Shown here piece after piece: positions 11,329 to 19,625 of a DNA stretch of 26,150 nt. The DNA is from an uncultured Oscillospiraceae bacterium. GTDB lineage: Bacteria > Bacillota > Clostridia > Oscillospirales > Ruminococcaceae. Where the stretch lies: assembly GCA_934446565.1 (NCBI GenBank), contig CAKSEO010000034.1, positions 1-26,150 on the forward strand, read 5' to 3'. The notes under the pieces were generated by a model. It had not been told where the DNA came from and did not search any database. It worked only from the letters and a program-made list of their open reading frames with translations. The translations under genes and the position numbers were made by a program. The stretch's first letter is position 1, and each line of letters starts with the position of its first letter.

Positions 11329-12228
11329 TCATCGAAGCTCAGTCCCCGGAAAGAATTGCCGCAGTATTTCTTCTGCCGTGTTACCGGAACGTGCCAGCAG
11401 CTCGGCGGTGTATACGCTCATTCCCTGTCCGCCTCCGCTGCCAAGGGTGCGGAATATAAACGAATCATGCTCCTGGCTTATAGTCACATTGGTGCTCCGC
11501 AATCCTACAGCGCTGCGCAGCTGCTCCCCGGTAAGCAGTGTTCCGCCGAACTTTATCGAGCGCAACGTACCACAGTCAGTGTATATCGGCTCTGTGAACC
11601 ACGCCGCTTTGTCTGCCGGAAGTACTACGCTGCCGGTATACTCCACGAGCATTTTCCGGACCGCCGTGCAGTTGTACTCCGCACAGGCGGAATACTCCGG
11701 GGATTCCTTGTCGCGATCTAGCTTCAGCGCCGGGAGGTACGCAAATCCACCGTCGTCTGTCTTTCCAGGAGACACCCGGCAGCAGGGCGTGTACGCAGGC
11801 TCATTATTATAGTACAGGCACAGCTGCGCCGCAGCGTCCGCAGCCCGCGACACCCTCTCCAGCCACTCGGGATACTGGTCGGCGTAGCGCTCCTCAAGCT
11901 CCTCCGGAGACAGCCACTCGGGGTATATATCCCCTCGGTCGCAGAGGTCCGCGCAGTATTCCGGCGTAAAATTCTGCATGCAGTACCTCGCCTGACTTGA
12001 AAGCGCTATCCCTGTGGCAATCAGCGTTTCCTCCTGAAATGACGGGTCTGCTACGGCGAATATGCATCCCGTCAGATACTCCGGAAAGCTCATCGCAGCT
12101 ATCCGGTTTTCCCCCTCAATATATAATGTGAGCGTTCCTGATACTTGTCCGTTTTTTTCCGAACTGCACCCGGATATCAGCAGCATGCCGCATACCAGTG
12201 CTGCCGCCACTAGTTTTGGTAACTTCAT
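11329..12228 (-). CDS. SpoIID/LytB-domain lipoprotein
   Basis: 299 residues. A signal peptide ends at a lipobox (LLISGC, Cys21), so the protein is probably membrane-anchored outside the cell. The SpoIID pattern is present: SFPEYLTGCIFAVADPSF with the Glu of the catalytic region, LIATGIALSSQARY, LLTGEQLRSAVGLRS, and the C-terminal GGGQGMSVYTAELLARSGNTAEEILRQFFPGTEL. SpoIID is a lytic transglycosylase that trims peptidoglycan during forespore engulfment. This copy has a lipobox rather than a membrane anchor and several Cys residues, and it could be a vegetative LytB-like relative. No clear sigma-A promoter is visible upstream; a sporulation sigma factor is possible. Confidence 0.75.
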   Translation of the reverse strand: MKLPKLVAAALVCGMLLISGCSSEKNGQVSGTLTLYIEGENRIAAMSFPEYLTGCIFAVADPSFQEETLIATGIALSSQARYCMQNFTPEYCADLCDRGDIYPEWLSPEELEERYADQYPEWLERVSRAADAAAQLCLYYNNEPAYTPCCRVSPGKTDDGGFAYLPALKLDRDKESPEYSACAEYNCTAVRKMLVEYTGSVVLPADKAAWFTEPIYTDCGTLRSIKFGGTLLTGEQLRSAVGLRSTNVTISQEHDSFIFRTLGSGGGQGMSVYTAELLARSGNTAEEILRQFFPGTELR

Positions 12229-12314
12229 ATCATCATTCCTCCATGCAGGCTTAGTTCACATTTGAGTATTTTGCAACCTTATTTCAAAAATTATTCAGAA
12301 ATCACGAATAACGC

Positions 12315-12343
12315 TTGACAATTGCGGCGAAATATGCTAAAAT
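12315..12343 (+). promoter_or_regulatory. Promoter of citrate synthase and mscL
   Basis: TTGACA, 17 bases, TAAAAT, about 100 bases before the chosen start codon. Confidence 0.75.
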
Positions 12344-12444
12344 ATAATTATATATTTCTTAATTTAAAAATTCCGCCTGACGGAACAGCGATTAAGACCA
12401 GTATAATATTATATGTAAGGGCACGGAGGCGGAAGATTCTACCT

Positions 12445-13812
12445 ATGAAAAGAATGGAACAGCTCAAGAACTCTGCTACTTTCAAGCAGATGTGTGACGA
12501 TTTTTTAAGCACCACGGCAATTGACCCCAGCCTGCCGGCGAAATTCGGAGTAAAGCGCGGTCTGCGTAATTCCGATGGTTCCGGCGTGGTTGCAGGAATA
12601 ACCAACGTATGCTGCGTACACGGCTACGTCATCAGCGAATGCGACAAGCAGCCCATCGAAGGCGAGCTCATCTACCGCGGTTACAACATCCGCGATATCG
12701 TTAACGATGTGCTTTCCTCTGGTCGCTACGGCTACGAGGAAGTAGCATACCTCCTGCTGTTCGGTATGCTCCCCGACGAGCGTCAGCTCACGACGTTCTC
12801 CAGACTTATCGCGGAGTATCGCGACCTGCCTATGTATTTCAGCGAGGATGTTATCATCAGAAATCCCTCCCCGAACATCATGAACAAGATGGCGCAGGCA
12901 GTCCTCGCGCTGTACAGCTATGATTCCGCGCCGGAGGACAAGTCGGTGGAAAGCGAAATGCTCAAGGCTATTTCGATAATCTCCAGACTGCCCGCGATAA
13001 TGGTAACTTCCTACCAGGCGATGCGCCGTTTCTACCACAACGATTCCATGGTAATGCACCAGATAAACAAGGACGAGAGCCTTGCAGAGAGCATTCTTTC
13101 CACCCTGCGCGACGATCGTTCCTATACTCCCGAGGAGGCTCATCTGCTCGACCTGTGCCTCATGCTGCACGCAGAGCACGGCGGCGGTAACAACTCTACG
13201 TTCACCTGCCGCACCGTTTCTTCCTCCGGCACCGACGCATATTCCGCATACGCTGCGGCGATAGGCTCTCTCAAGGGTCCGCGTCACGGCGGCGCCAACA
13301 TCAAAGTAATGGAGATGCTGGACTTCGCAAAGGCTGGCATCCAGCACTGGGACGACGACCAGGAAGTCAGCGATTACCTCCACAAGCTGCTCCGCAAGGA
13401 AGCCGGCGACCACTCCGGACTCATCTACGGTATGGGACACGCGGTCTACACCCTGTCCGACCCGAGAGCCAAGATACTCAAGGCTAACGCGATGAAGCTC
13501 GCAAAGGGCACCGAATTCGAAAAGGAATTCCTCCTGCTCGACAGCATCGAAAGACTCACTCCCGGCGTATTCGCGGACGAGCGTGGTGATATCAAGAATA
13601 TATGCGCTAACGTGGACATGTATTCCGGTCTGGTATACAAAATGCTGAAAATACCGGTAGAGATGTACACTGGTCTGTTCGCATGCGCAAGGATCGCAGG
13701 CTGGTGCGCCCACAGAATGGAAGAGATGATAAACGGCAAGCGTATCATCCGTCCCGCTTACAAGGCTATCAATCTCAACAAGAATTACATACCGCTCAGT
13801 CAGAGAATTTAA
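12445..13812 (+). CDS. gltA: Citrate synthase
   Basis: 455 residues from the ATG at 12445; another ATG at 12454 is possible, and the longer frame would begin inside the promoter. The enzyme condenses oxaloacetate and acetyl-CoA to citrate and CoA in the cytosol. Visible landmarks are FGVKRGLRNSDGSGVVAGITNV, EGELIYRGYNIRDI, the catalytic-region LHAEHGGGNNSTFTCR and GPRHGGANIKV histidines, YGMGHAVYTLSDPRA, and LLDSIERLTPGVFAD with the acidic residue region. In anaerobic Clostridia this serves the oxidative branch toward 2-oxoglutarate and glutamate. mscL follows 51 bases later without a terminator. Confidence 0.93.
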   Translation: MKRMEQLKNSATFKQMCDDFLSTTAIDPSLPAKFGVKRGLRNSDGSGVVAGITNVCCVHGYVISECDKQPIEGELIYRGYNIRDIVNDVLSSGRYGYEEVAYLLLFGMLPDERQLTTFSRLIAEYRDLPMYFSEDVIIRNPSPNIMNKMAQAVLALYSYDSAPEDKSVESEMLKAISIISRLPAIMVTSYQAMRRFYHNDSMVMHQINKDESLAESILSTLRDDRSYTPEEAHLLDLCLMLHAEHGGGNNSTFTCRTVSSSGTDAYSAYAAAIGSLKGPRHGGANIKVMEMLDFAKAGIQHWDDDQEVSDYLHKLLRKEAGDHSGLIYGMGHAVYTLSDPRAKILKANAMKLAKGTEFEKEFLLLDSIERLTPGVFADERGDIKNICANVDMYSGLVYKMLKIPVEMYTGLFACARIAGWCAHRMEEMINGKRIIRPAYKAINLNKNYIPLSQRI

Positions 13813-13863
13813 GGCAATATAGGCTCCGCGCCTGAAAATATTACTTATGTGAGGGAAAGTGTC

Positions 13864-14355
13864 ATGGCAGAAGAAAAGAAAGTTGAAAAGAAGGACAAGT
13901 TCAAGCTTGCCAAGGAATTCAAGTCGTTCATCTCCAGAGGTAACGTGCTTGATATGGCAGTAGGTCTTATCATCGGTTCCGCGTTCACCGCCATCGTCAA
14001 TTCGCTGGTAGGCGACCTGCTGATGCCGCTGCTGGGACTTCTCACCGGTAAGATGGATTTCTCGCAGCTCAAGCTGGTGCTCCAGCCCGCCGTTGAGGAG
14101 GTACTCGACGACGCCGGAAACGTAGTAACTCCCGGAGTTGCTGAGATCTCGCTGAACTACGGCTCGTTCATCCAGTCGATAATCAGTTTCCTGCTTATCG
14201 CGCTTGCCGTATTTATCCTGGTGAAAGCGATATCCAAGCTTCACCGCAAGAAAAAGGAAGAACCCAAGCCCGAACCTAAGCCGGATCCGCAGATCGTACT
14301 CCTCACCGAGATACGCGACCTGCTCAAGGAAAAGGATACGACCACTAACAAGTAA
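13864..14355 (+). CDS. mscL: Large-conductance mechanosensitive channel MscL
   Basis: 163 residues starting MAEEKKVEKKDK after GAGGGAA. The family core is EFKSFISRGNVLDMAVGLIIGSAFTAIVNSLVGDLLMPLLGLLTG (first transmembrane helix, pore-lining), a periplasmic loop, then SFIQSIISFLLIALAVFILVKAISK (second helix), followed by the charged C-terminal bundle ending LLTEIRDLLKEK. The protein opens under membrane tension to release solutes during osmotic down-shock. The Lys-rich N-terminal extension is longer than in E. coli MscL. It is co-transcribed with citrate synthase. Confidence 0.95.
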   Translation: MAEEKKVEKKDKFKLAKEFKSFISRGNVLDMAVGLIIGSAFTAIVNSLVGDLLMPLLGLLTGKMDFSQLKLVLQPAVEEVLDDAGNVVTPGVAEISLNYGSFIQSIISFLLIALAVFILVKAISKLHRKKKEEPKPEPKPDPQIVLLTEIRDLLKEKDTTTNK

Positions 14356-14361
14356 AAGCAC

Positions 14362-14387
14362 GACCCCCGCAGTAAATTGCGGGGGTC
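14362..14387. terminator. Terminator shared by mscL and the convergent cca-like gene
   Basis: A perfect 10-bp stem GACCCCCGCA/TGCGGGGGTC with a 6-base loop, followed by AATTTTG on the plus strand. It lies between convergent genes. Confidence 0.85.
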
Positions 14388-14398
14388 AATTTTGTCTG

Positions 14399-16003
14399 TC
14401 ACTGCTTTTTGCGGGTGTAAACTGGCTCGTTACGCCGGTTGACGGGTGATTTCTTGTGTTTCAGCGCCTGCGCCGCGCGCTTTTCGGCGGCTATGCGCTC
14501 GCGCTCCGCCTTTATTTCCTCAAGGCGCTGCTTGCTCTTCTCAGCCATGTCGAGCAGCATAAGTTTGTTGTTGAAACTCGGCTTGTCGAGCACCAGGTCG
14601 AACAGCGCGTTGATAAGCTGCTCCGCCTCCTGGTCGTTCGTGACAAGGCGGCGCTCCATCAGCTCCCGGGGTGTTATCGCCAGCTGGCGGATATTGTAGC
14701 ACTCCCCGGTGTCCAGTATCTCGCGCAGCGCCGCCGCCGAAGCCCTCAGCCGCTGTACGTCCATCGTCTCAGTATCGACCTTTTTCGCGCGGGCGTCCGC
14801 TATCTCGCACTGGATAAGCTTGCGGAGGTCCTCCGCTCCAAGCGCATCCAGCAACCTCTTGAGGTCCGCCCGGCTCTCCGGTATCTCCTTATCGTGGTAG
14901 AATACCAGCCAGCTTATCTCCTCCGAAAGCGCCGCCGGGAACTCCAGCCTGCGCATTATCCGCTCCGCGATGAGCCTGCCGCGCTCACCGTGTCCCTTGA
15001 AGTGCCCCTGCCCTTTCGAGTCTATCGCGCAGCAATCCGGCTTTCCAAGGTCGTGAAACAGCATCGCGAATCTCACCGGCAGCTCCGGCACAGCGTACCC
15101 GACGGACTTGCAGATGTGCGTCCACACATCAAAATCGTGATGTACGCTGTACTGCTCAAAGCCCATACAGGGCTCTATCTCAGGCAGCAGGTTCTTCAGT
15201 ATATCCGCGTACTGCTCCAGCACCCGCGCCGCGTACTTTCCCATAACTATCCTGGAGAGCTCGTCGAACAGCTTGTCTTTCTCGGCGTACTCAAAGCAGC
15301 TCACGTTGGCTCGGATAGCGTCCCGCGTCCTGTCCTCGATGACGTACTCGCCCTCGGAGCAATACCGAATCGCCTGCAATATCCTGGACGGGTCTGAGGT
15401 GAAGCACCGTGACATGTCATACCAGGTCTCCGTGACGGTCTTGCCGTTCTCCTTTACGCTGCGGGACTGGTTCTCCCCGATAGCTATTACCCTCGCCGGA
15501 AGCCTTGTCACGCCCTTCCGGCGGGAAAGCTCCGCAGGGTCCTCCGGAACTCGCAGTTCCTTTTGCTCCTCTTTTTCTTCTTCCTCTATTGCCTCCGGCG
15601 CAGGACGCAGCGACGCCCTCCCGCCGAACGGGTCGATAAGCCCGGTGCGAGGGCTGTACGCCATCGCGTTCATCGTAAATCCCCGGCGGAAAAGATCGGT
15701 TTCCAGGTCCTCGGCGTACATCACGCGGTTGCCTACCACCTCGCGGCGATACGGTGATATCTGGATTATCATTCCGACTACTGTCACCAATATCTCGCCG
15801 CGCTTCATCCCCTCGTCGGAGATACGGTAATCCCGGAACGCGAACAGAATGTCGTTTACTCCGGCGTTGGTAACTATATCGTAATCCTGCGGGTCGTTCC
15901 CGAGAAGAAGCTCCCGGACGCATTCGCCGACTATATATGCGTCATAGCCTGACTTTTCCAGCGTGTCTATTGCTTTTGTGACCTGCTCAGGCAAAATGAT
16001 CAT
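14399..16003 (-). CDS. cca: Divergent CCA-adding enzyme / poly(A) polymerase family protein with HD domain
   Basis: 534 residues from the ATG after GGAG (16003). The class II nucleotidyltransferase head is recognisable: IVGECVREL (25-32), the DYD metal pair Asp40 and Asp42, LFRRGFTMNAMAYSP (105-118) and TSDPSRILQAIRY. An HD domain follows (MLFHDLGKPD, His317/Asp318, then KGHGERG). Such enzymes add or repair the tRNA 3' CCA. Three near-invariant positions differ: VGGxVRD is VGECVRE, and RRDFTINA is RRGFTMNA. There is an acidic insertion near 138-160 and a basic C-terminal coiled tail, making it about 70-80 residues longer than usual. It may be a specialised paralogue. Confidence 0.75.
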   Translation of the reverse strand: MIILPEQVTKAIDTLEKSGYDAYIVGECVRELLLGNDPQDYDIVTNAGVNDILFAFRDYRISDEGMKRGEILVTVVGMIIQISPYRREVVGNRVMYAEDLETDLFRRGFTMNAMAYSPRTGLIDPFGGRASLRPAPEAIEEEEKEEQKELRVPEDPAELSRRKGVTRLPARVIAIGENQSRSVKENGKTVTETWYDMSRCFTSDPSRILQAIRYCSEGEYVIEDRTRDAIRANVSCFEYAEKDKLFDELSRIVMGKYAARVLEQYADILKNLLPEIEPCMGFEQYSVHHDFDVWTHICKSVGYAVPELPVRFAMLFHDLGKPDCCAIDSKGQGHFKGHGERGRLIAERIMRRLEFPAALSEEISWLVFYHDKEIPESRADLKRLLDALGAEDLRKLIQCEIADARAKKVDTETMDVQRLRASAAALREILDTGECYNIRQLAITPRELMERRLVTNDQEAEQLINALFDLVLDKPSFNNKLMLLDMAEKSKQRLEEIKAERERIAAEKRAAQALKHKKSPVNRRNEPVYTRKKQ

Positions 16004-16033
16004 TGTCATCACTCCAATTTTCTGCTTTATACT

Positions 16034-16062
16034 ATTATACAACAATATATGCAAAAAATCAA
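16034..16062 (-). promoter_or_regulatory. Promoter of the cca-like gene
   Basis: On the minus strand: TTGATT, 17 bases, TATAAT, between the spmB stop and the cca-like start. Confidence 0.7.
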
Positions 16063-16075
16063 GAGACAGCTCAAC

Positions 16076-16594
16076 TTATCCCAGCAGCAAACTCACCGTC
16101 AGCCCGCACACTATCCAGGCAGTGCAGTCCGCCGCGAGCGCCGCCGGGATAGCGTAGCGGGTATTTTTCACCTTTACCGCCGAGAAGTACACTGCGACCG
16201 TGTAAAACGTGGTTTCGGACGACCCCAGAAGCACCGCCGCGACCCTCCCCGGGAAACTGTCCGCGCCGTACTGCGCAGCTATCCCGTCGTAGACCGCGAT
16301 AGCGCCGCTGCCGGAAAACGGACGCAGCAGCACCATCTGCATGCACTCCGGCGGGAAACCGACCAGCCCGCACAGCGGCTCCAGCAGCTCCGTCAGCAGC
16401 TCCACCGCCCCGGAAGCGCGGAGCATTCCCACGCTGACCAGCAGCAGTACCAGCGCCGGAAGGATCTCCACGGTGGTTTTCAGCCCTCCCGCCGCGCCGT
16501 CGCAGAATACCGAAAACACGTCCACCTTACGGACAGCGCCGAATATCATTATCCCGGCGAACAGCACCGGGACCACAAAATCAGTTATCTGCAC
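16076..16594 (-). CDS. spmB: Spore maturation protein B
   Basis: 172 residues starting with GTG at 16594, which has AGGAGG seven bases before it. It is a membrane protein with nucleoside-recognition (Gate) type segments; landmarks are PVLFAGIMIFGAVRKVDVFSVFCDGA, LLRPFSGSGAIAVYDGIAAQYGADSFPGRVAAVLLGSSETTFYTVAVYFS and the C-terminal hydrophobic stretch. SpmB and SpmA are needed for proper spore core dehydration. The start overlaps the spmA 3' end by 14 bases, the usual spmA-spmB arrangement. Confidence 0.9.
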   Translation of the reverse strand: MQITDFVVPVLFAGIMIFGAVRKVDVFSVFCDGAAGGLKTTVEILPALVLLLVSVGMLRASGAVELLTELLEPLCGLVGFPPECMQMVLLRPFSGSGAIAVYDGIAAQYGADSFPGRVAAVLLGSSETTFYTVAVYFSAVKVKNTRYAIPAALAADCTAWIVCGLTVSLLLG

Positions 16595-17180
16595 GTTTTT
16601 TCCTCCTGGAAAATCGCCCGAGCAGCTTTGCAGCACCCACCGCAGCCGCCAGGGAATACGCCGAAACTATCCACACGCAGGGCAGTATCTCCATCGGCCG
16701 AGCCGCTCCGTGCGCGGTCATCAGCGCAGCCGCAGTCGCCGGGATGAGCTGCAAACTCGCGGTGTTGAGCACGGTCAGCATTATCATGTTGTCGCTGGCG
16801 GTTTCACCGGGGATGCCCTCCTCCTGCTGTATCGCTTCCATCGCGCTTATCCCCAGCGGAGTCGTGGCGTTTCCAAGCCCCAGGATGTTCGCGGAAAGAT
16901 TCATGCAGATGAGCTGCGCCGCGCGCCCGCCTTTTTCCAGTCCGCGGAACAGTACCCCTACCACCGGCGACAGCAGCGCGGACATCGCTTTTACTGCGCC
17001 GGCTTCCTCGGCGACTTTCATCAGTCCGCTCCAAAGCGCCATCGCTCCGCACAGCGTGAGGGCAAGCGTGACCGCTCCAGACGCGCTTTCCAGCACGGCG
17101 GCGGAGACTTCGGCAAGCCTGCCGGTAAGTATCCCGCACACTATCGCCGCCGCAGGAAGCACCATCAGGATCACTTTCAT
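16581..17180 (-). CDS. spmA: Spore maturation protein A
   Basis: 199 residues after an AAGGAGGCG site. Family landmarks are AMALWSGLMKVAEEAGAVKAMSALLSPVVGVLF, MNLSANILGLGNATTPLGISAME and SDNMIMLTVLNTASLQLIPAT, with several membrane segments. It acts with SpmB in the forespore or spore membrane during core dehydration. It is first gene of a two-gene operon; no sigma-A promoter is obvious upstream, as expected for sporulation-controlled genes. Confidence 0.92.
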   Translation of the reverse strand: MKVILMVLPAAAIVCGILTGRLAEVSAAVLESASGAVTLALTLCGAMALWSGLMKVAEEAGAVKAMSALLSPVVGVLFRGLEKGGRAAQLICMNLSANILGLGNATTPLGISAMEAIQQEEGIPGETASDNMIMLTVLNTASLQLIPATAAALMTAHGAARPMEILPCVWIVSAYSLAAAVGAAKLLGRFSRRKKRADN

Positions 17181-17433
17181 TGCTTATCGCCTCCTTGTGC
17201 AATGTATGTTTTGTATCACTAGATTTAATATTAATTTCCAGATTTCCATACAAACTTCCTATATCTCTAATTTATTTCCAGTTAGCTATACGATATTGTA
17301 TGAAATTCAGAATTGCATAATAAAGCCATTGCTTTGGTTATGTACCTCTCGTTGTGTTATTTTAGTGACACTTATATTTATCAAAAAATGCATCGTTTTC
17401 GACAAATATTGACAGAATATTTCAGATTTCAAA
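17181..17433. other. Intergenic region between spmA and the abrB promoter
   Basis: AT-rich, with no gene and no strong hairpin. It should contain the sporulation promoter of spmAB, but no sequence could be assigned with confidence. Confidence 0.5.
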
Positions 17434-17462
17434 TTGACATCTCGACCAAAACATGGTATAAT
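17434..17462 (+). promoter_or_regulatory. Promoter of the AbrB-like gene
   Basis: TTGACA, 17 bases, TATAAT: perfect consensus, leaving a leader of about 100 bases before the ATG. Confidence 0.8.
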
Positions 17463-17568
17463 GTGCAAGAAATCAGCAATAAGCTGTAAAAAACGTTGAA
17501 TAAGTACAAAAGTTCTGCCCGCGTGTTCCAGAATTTAACGCAGCAGACAGATTCAGGAGGAAGTAATT

Positions 17569-17817
17569 ATGGTAAAGTCTACAGGTATCGTAAGAAAAGT
17601 TGATGAGCTCGGAAGAATCGTTATTCCGATAGAGCTGAGAAGAACCCTCGACATCGGCATCAAGGACAGCCTTGAGATCTACGTTGAGGACGATCAGATC
17701 ATTCTCAAGAAGTACATGCCCGCATGCGCATTCTGTGCAAACGCAAGCGGTATCACCGTATTCAAGGGCAAGAACATCTGCTCCGAGTGCCTCGCAGAGC
17801 TCAACAAGCTCAACTGA
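17569..17817 (+). CDS. abrB: AbrB/SpoVT-type transition-state regulator with zinc-ribbon tail
   Basis: 82 residues. Residues 1-50 are the swapped-hairpin AbrB DNA-binding domain (TGIVRKVDELGRIVIPIELRRTLDI, then DSLEIYVEDDQIILKKY). The last 30 residues hold two Cys pairs (CAFC and CSEC), a probable zinc ribbon replacing the usual oligomerisation domain. Such proteins control the transition to stationary phase and sporulation. It is expressed from a perfect promoter as a single gene with its own terminator, consistent with an abundant regulator. Confidence 0.9.
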   Translation: MVKSTGIVRKVDELGRIVIPIELRRTLDIGIKDSLEIYVEDDQIILKKYMPACAFCANASGITVFKGKNICSECLAELNKLN

Positions 17818-17840
17818 TATACATAATCACAGTCCCAAAG

Positions 17841-17872
17841 CCTCGGCGCAATAGTGCCGGGGTTTTTCTTTT
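17841..17872 (+). terminator. Terminator of the AbrB-like gene
   Basis: CCTCGGC/GCCGGGG stem (one wobble pair) followed by TTTTTCTTTT. Confidence 0.8.
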
Positions 17873-17937
17873 ATAAATATATATGCGCCCGGCTGCGGAT
17901 TATTCCGGAAAAAATCGCCCAAAGCACTTGTAATTCC

Positions 17938-17966
17938 TGCCGGAATGTGTTATACTGATATTGTAT
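17938..17966 (+). promoter_or_regulatory. Promoter of the ABC-F operon
   Basis: TTGTAA, 17 bases, TATACT, about 35 bases before the TTG start. Confidence 0.7.
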
Positions 17967-17999
17967 GTGTACATATCAACATGAAAAAGGAGAATAGAA

Positions 18000-19613
18000 T
18001 TGATAACAGTATCTGATGTAAGCGTCAGCTTCGGCGGACAGCTTCTTTTCAAGGACGTAGACCTGAAATTCACCGCCGGCAACTGCTACGGCGTCATCGG
18101 CGCAAACGGCGCCGGAAAATCCACATTCCTCAAGGTGCTCTGCGGCGACCTCGAGCCTACCAAGGGCAGCGTTTCCAAGCCTGCGGAGCTGCGCATGTCG
18201 GTGCTCCGCCAGGATCACTACGCATTCGACGAATACACCGTGCAGGACACCGTGATCCTCGGCAACAAGCGCCTTTACGACATCATGAAGGAAAAGGACG
18301 CGCTCTACGCCAAGGAGGATTTCTCCGAGGAGGACGGCACCCGCGCTTCCGAGCTGGAAGCAGAATTCGCAGAGCTGAACGGTTGGGAGGCTGAATCCGA
18401 CGCGTCCAAGCTGATACAGGGTCTGGGACTTCCCGAGGAGATACTCTACCAGAAGATGGACTCCCTGACCGGTAACGAAAAAGTCAAGGTGCTGCTCGCA
18501 CAGTGCCTGTTCGGAAATCCTGACATCATCCTCATGGACGAGCCTACCAACCACCTTGACGTCGAGGCGGTTTCCTGGCTGGAGGACTTCCTCGCGGAGT
18601 ACTTCGGTACAGTCATCGTAGTATCCCACGACCGTCACTTCCTGAACAACGTCTGCACCCACATCGTGGATATCGACTACGGAAAGATCAAGATGTACGT
18701 CGGCAACTACGAATTCTGGTACGAATCCTCCCAGCTCATCCAGCGCATGATAAAGCAGCAGAACAAGCGCGCCGAGGAGAAGATAAAGGAACTCCAGAAC
18801 TTCATCGCGCGGTTCTCCGCTAACAAGTCAAAGTCCAAGCAGGCGACATCCCGCCGCAAGCTCATCGACAAGCTGACCGTTGAGGAACTCCCCGCGTCTT
18901 CCAGAAAGTACCCCTACATCGCATTCGACATGGAGCGCGAGGTCGGCAAGGATATCCTCCAGGTGACCGGGCTTTCCAAGACCGTTGACGGCGTAAAGGT
19001 GCTGAACAACCTCAGCTTCACCGTTGGCAAGGGCGACAAGATAGCATTCGTCGGCAACAACGAGATCGCAGTAACTACACTGTTCAAGATACTCATGGAG
19101 GAAATGGAGCCGGACGAGGGCACTTTCAAGTGGGGCTCCACCACCTCGGTAAGCTACTTCCCGAACGACAACAGCGCGTTTTTCGACAACTGCCAGCTTT
19201 CCATCATCGACTGGATGCGCCAGTACTCAAAGGATGAAACTGAAAGCTATCTCCGCGGATTCCTCGGACGCATGCTGTTTAGCGGCGACGACGTTTTCAA
19301 GCCTGTGAACGTCCTCTCCGGCGGCGAAAAAGTACGCTGTATGTTCTCCAGAATGATGCTGTTCCAGAGCAACGTGCTCATCCTCGACCGTCCCACGAAC
19401 CATCTCGACCTTGAGTCCATCACCGCAGTCAACAACGGTCTTTCCGAATTCAAGGGCAACCTGCTGTTCGCCTCCCACGACCACGAGATACTTGAGACCG
19501 CCGCAAACCGCATTATTGAGATAACCGACGATGGTTGCCTTGACCGCCAGGGAACCTACGATGACTTCGTTGCATGGCGTCACGAGAACGTCGGCGGAAA
19601 GCTCATGCTTTAA
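18000..19613 (+). CDS. ABC-F family ATPase, YbiT-like, with degenerate second site
   Basis: 537 residues, starting with TTG after AAGGAG. It contains two ABC domains and no membrane segments, with a charged linker rich in Lys between them (about 240-310), which marks the ribosome-binding ABC-F group. Domain 1 is intact at Walker A (GANGAGKST, Lys40) and Walker B (LMDEPTNHLD, Glu181), with the atypical signature LTGNEK that is usual in YbiT-like proteins. Domain 2 keeps the LSGGEK signature but has GNNEIAVTT, lacking the Walker A Lys (Val358), and LDRPTNHLD, with Arg464 in place of the catalytic Glu. It heads an operon with an exonuclease and a HAD phosphatase. A role in translation or ribosome rescue is likely. 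Confidence 0.88.
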   Translation: MITVSDVSVSFGGQLLFKDVDLKFTAGNCYGVIGANGAGKSTFLKVLCGDLEPTKGSVSKPAELRMSVLRQDHYAFDEYTVQDTVILGNKRLYDIMKEKDALYAKEDFSEEDGTRASELEAEFAELNGWEAESDASKLIQGLGLPEEILYQKMDSLTGNEKVKVLLAQCLFGNPDIILMDEPTNHLDVEAVSWLEDFLAEYFGTVIVVSHDRHFLNNVCTHIVDIDYGKIKMYVGNYEFWYESSQLIQRMIKQQNKRAEEKIKELQNFIARFSANKSKSKQATSRRKLIDKLTVEELPASSRKYPYIAFDMEREVGKDILQVTGLSKTVDGVKVLNNLSFTVGKGDKIAFVGNNEIAVTTLFKILMEEMEPDEGTFKWGSTTSVSYFPNDNSAFFDNCQLSIIDWMRQYSKDETESYLRGFLGRMLFSGDDVFKPVNVLSGGEKVRCMFSRMMLFQSNVLILDRPTNHLDLESITAVNNGLSEFKGNLLFASHDHEILETAANRIIEITDDGCLDRQGTYDDFVAWRHENVGGKLML

Positions 19614-19625
19614 GGGAGCGCGTGA

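Noticed and set aside
12505..14361. A 618-codon open frame antisense to citrate synthase and mscL
   Set aside because: It is exactly opposite two clear genes and has no recognisable protein pattern or ribosome site. The long frame is a by-product of the codon bias of the real genes.
14456..15397. Plus-strand open frame of 313 codons inside the cca-like gene
   Set aside because: Shadow of the minus-strand gene; Arg- and Leu-rich composition, no start site or promoter.
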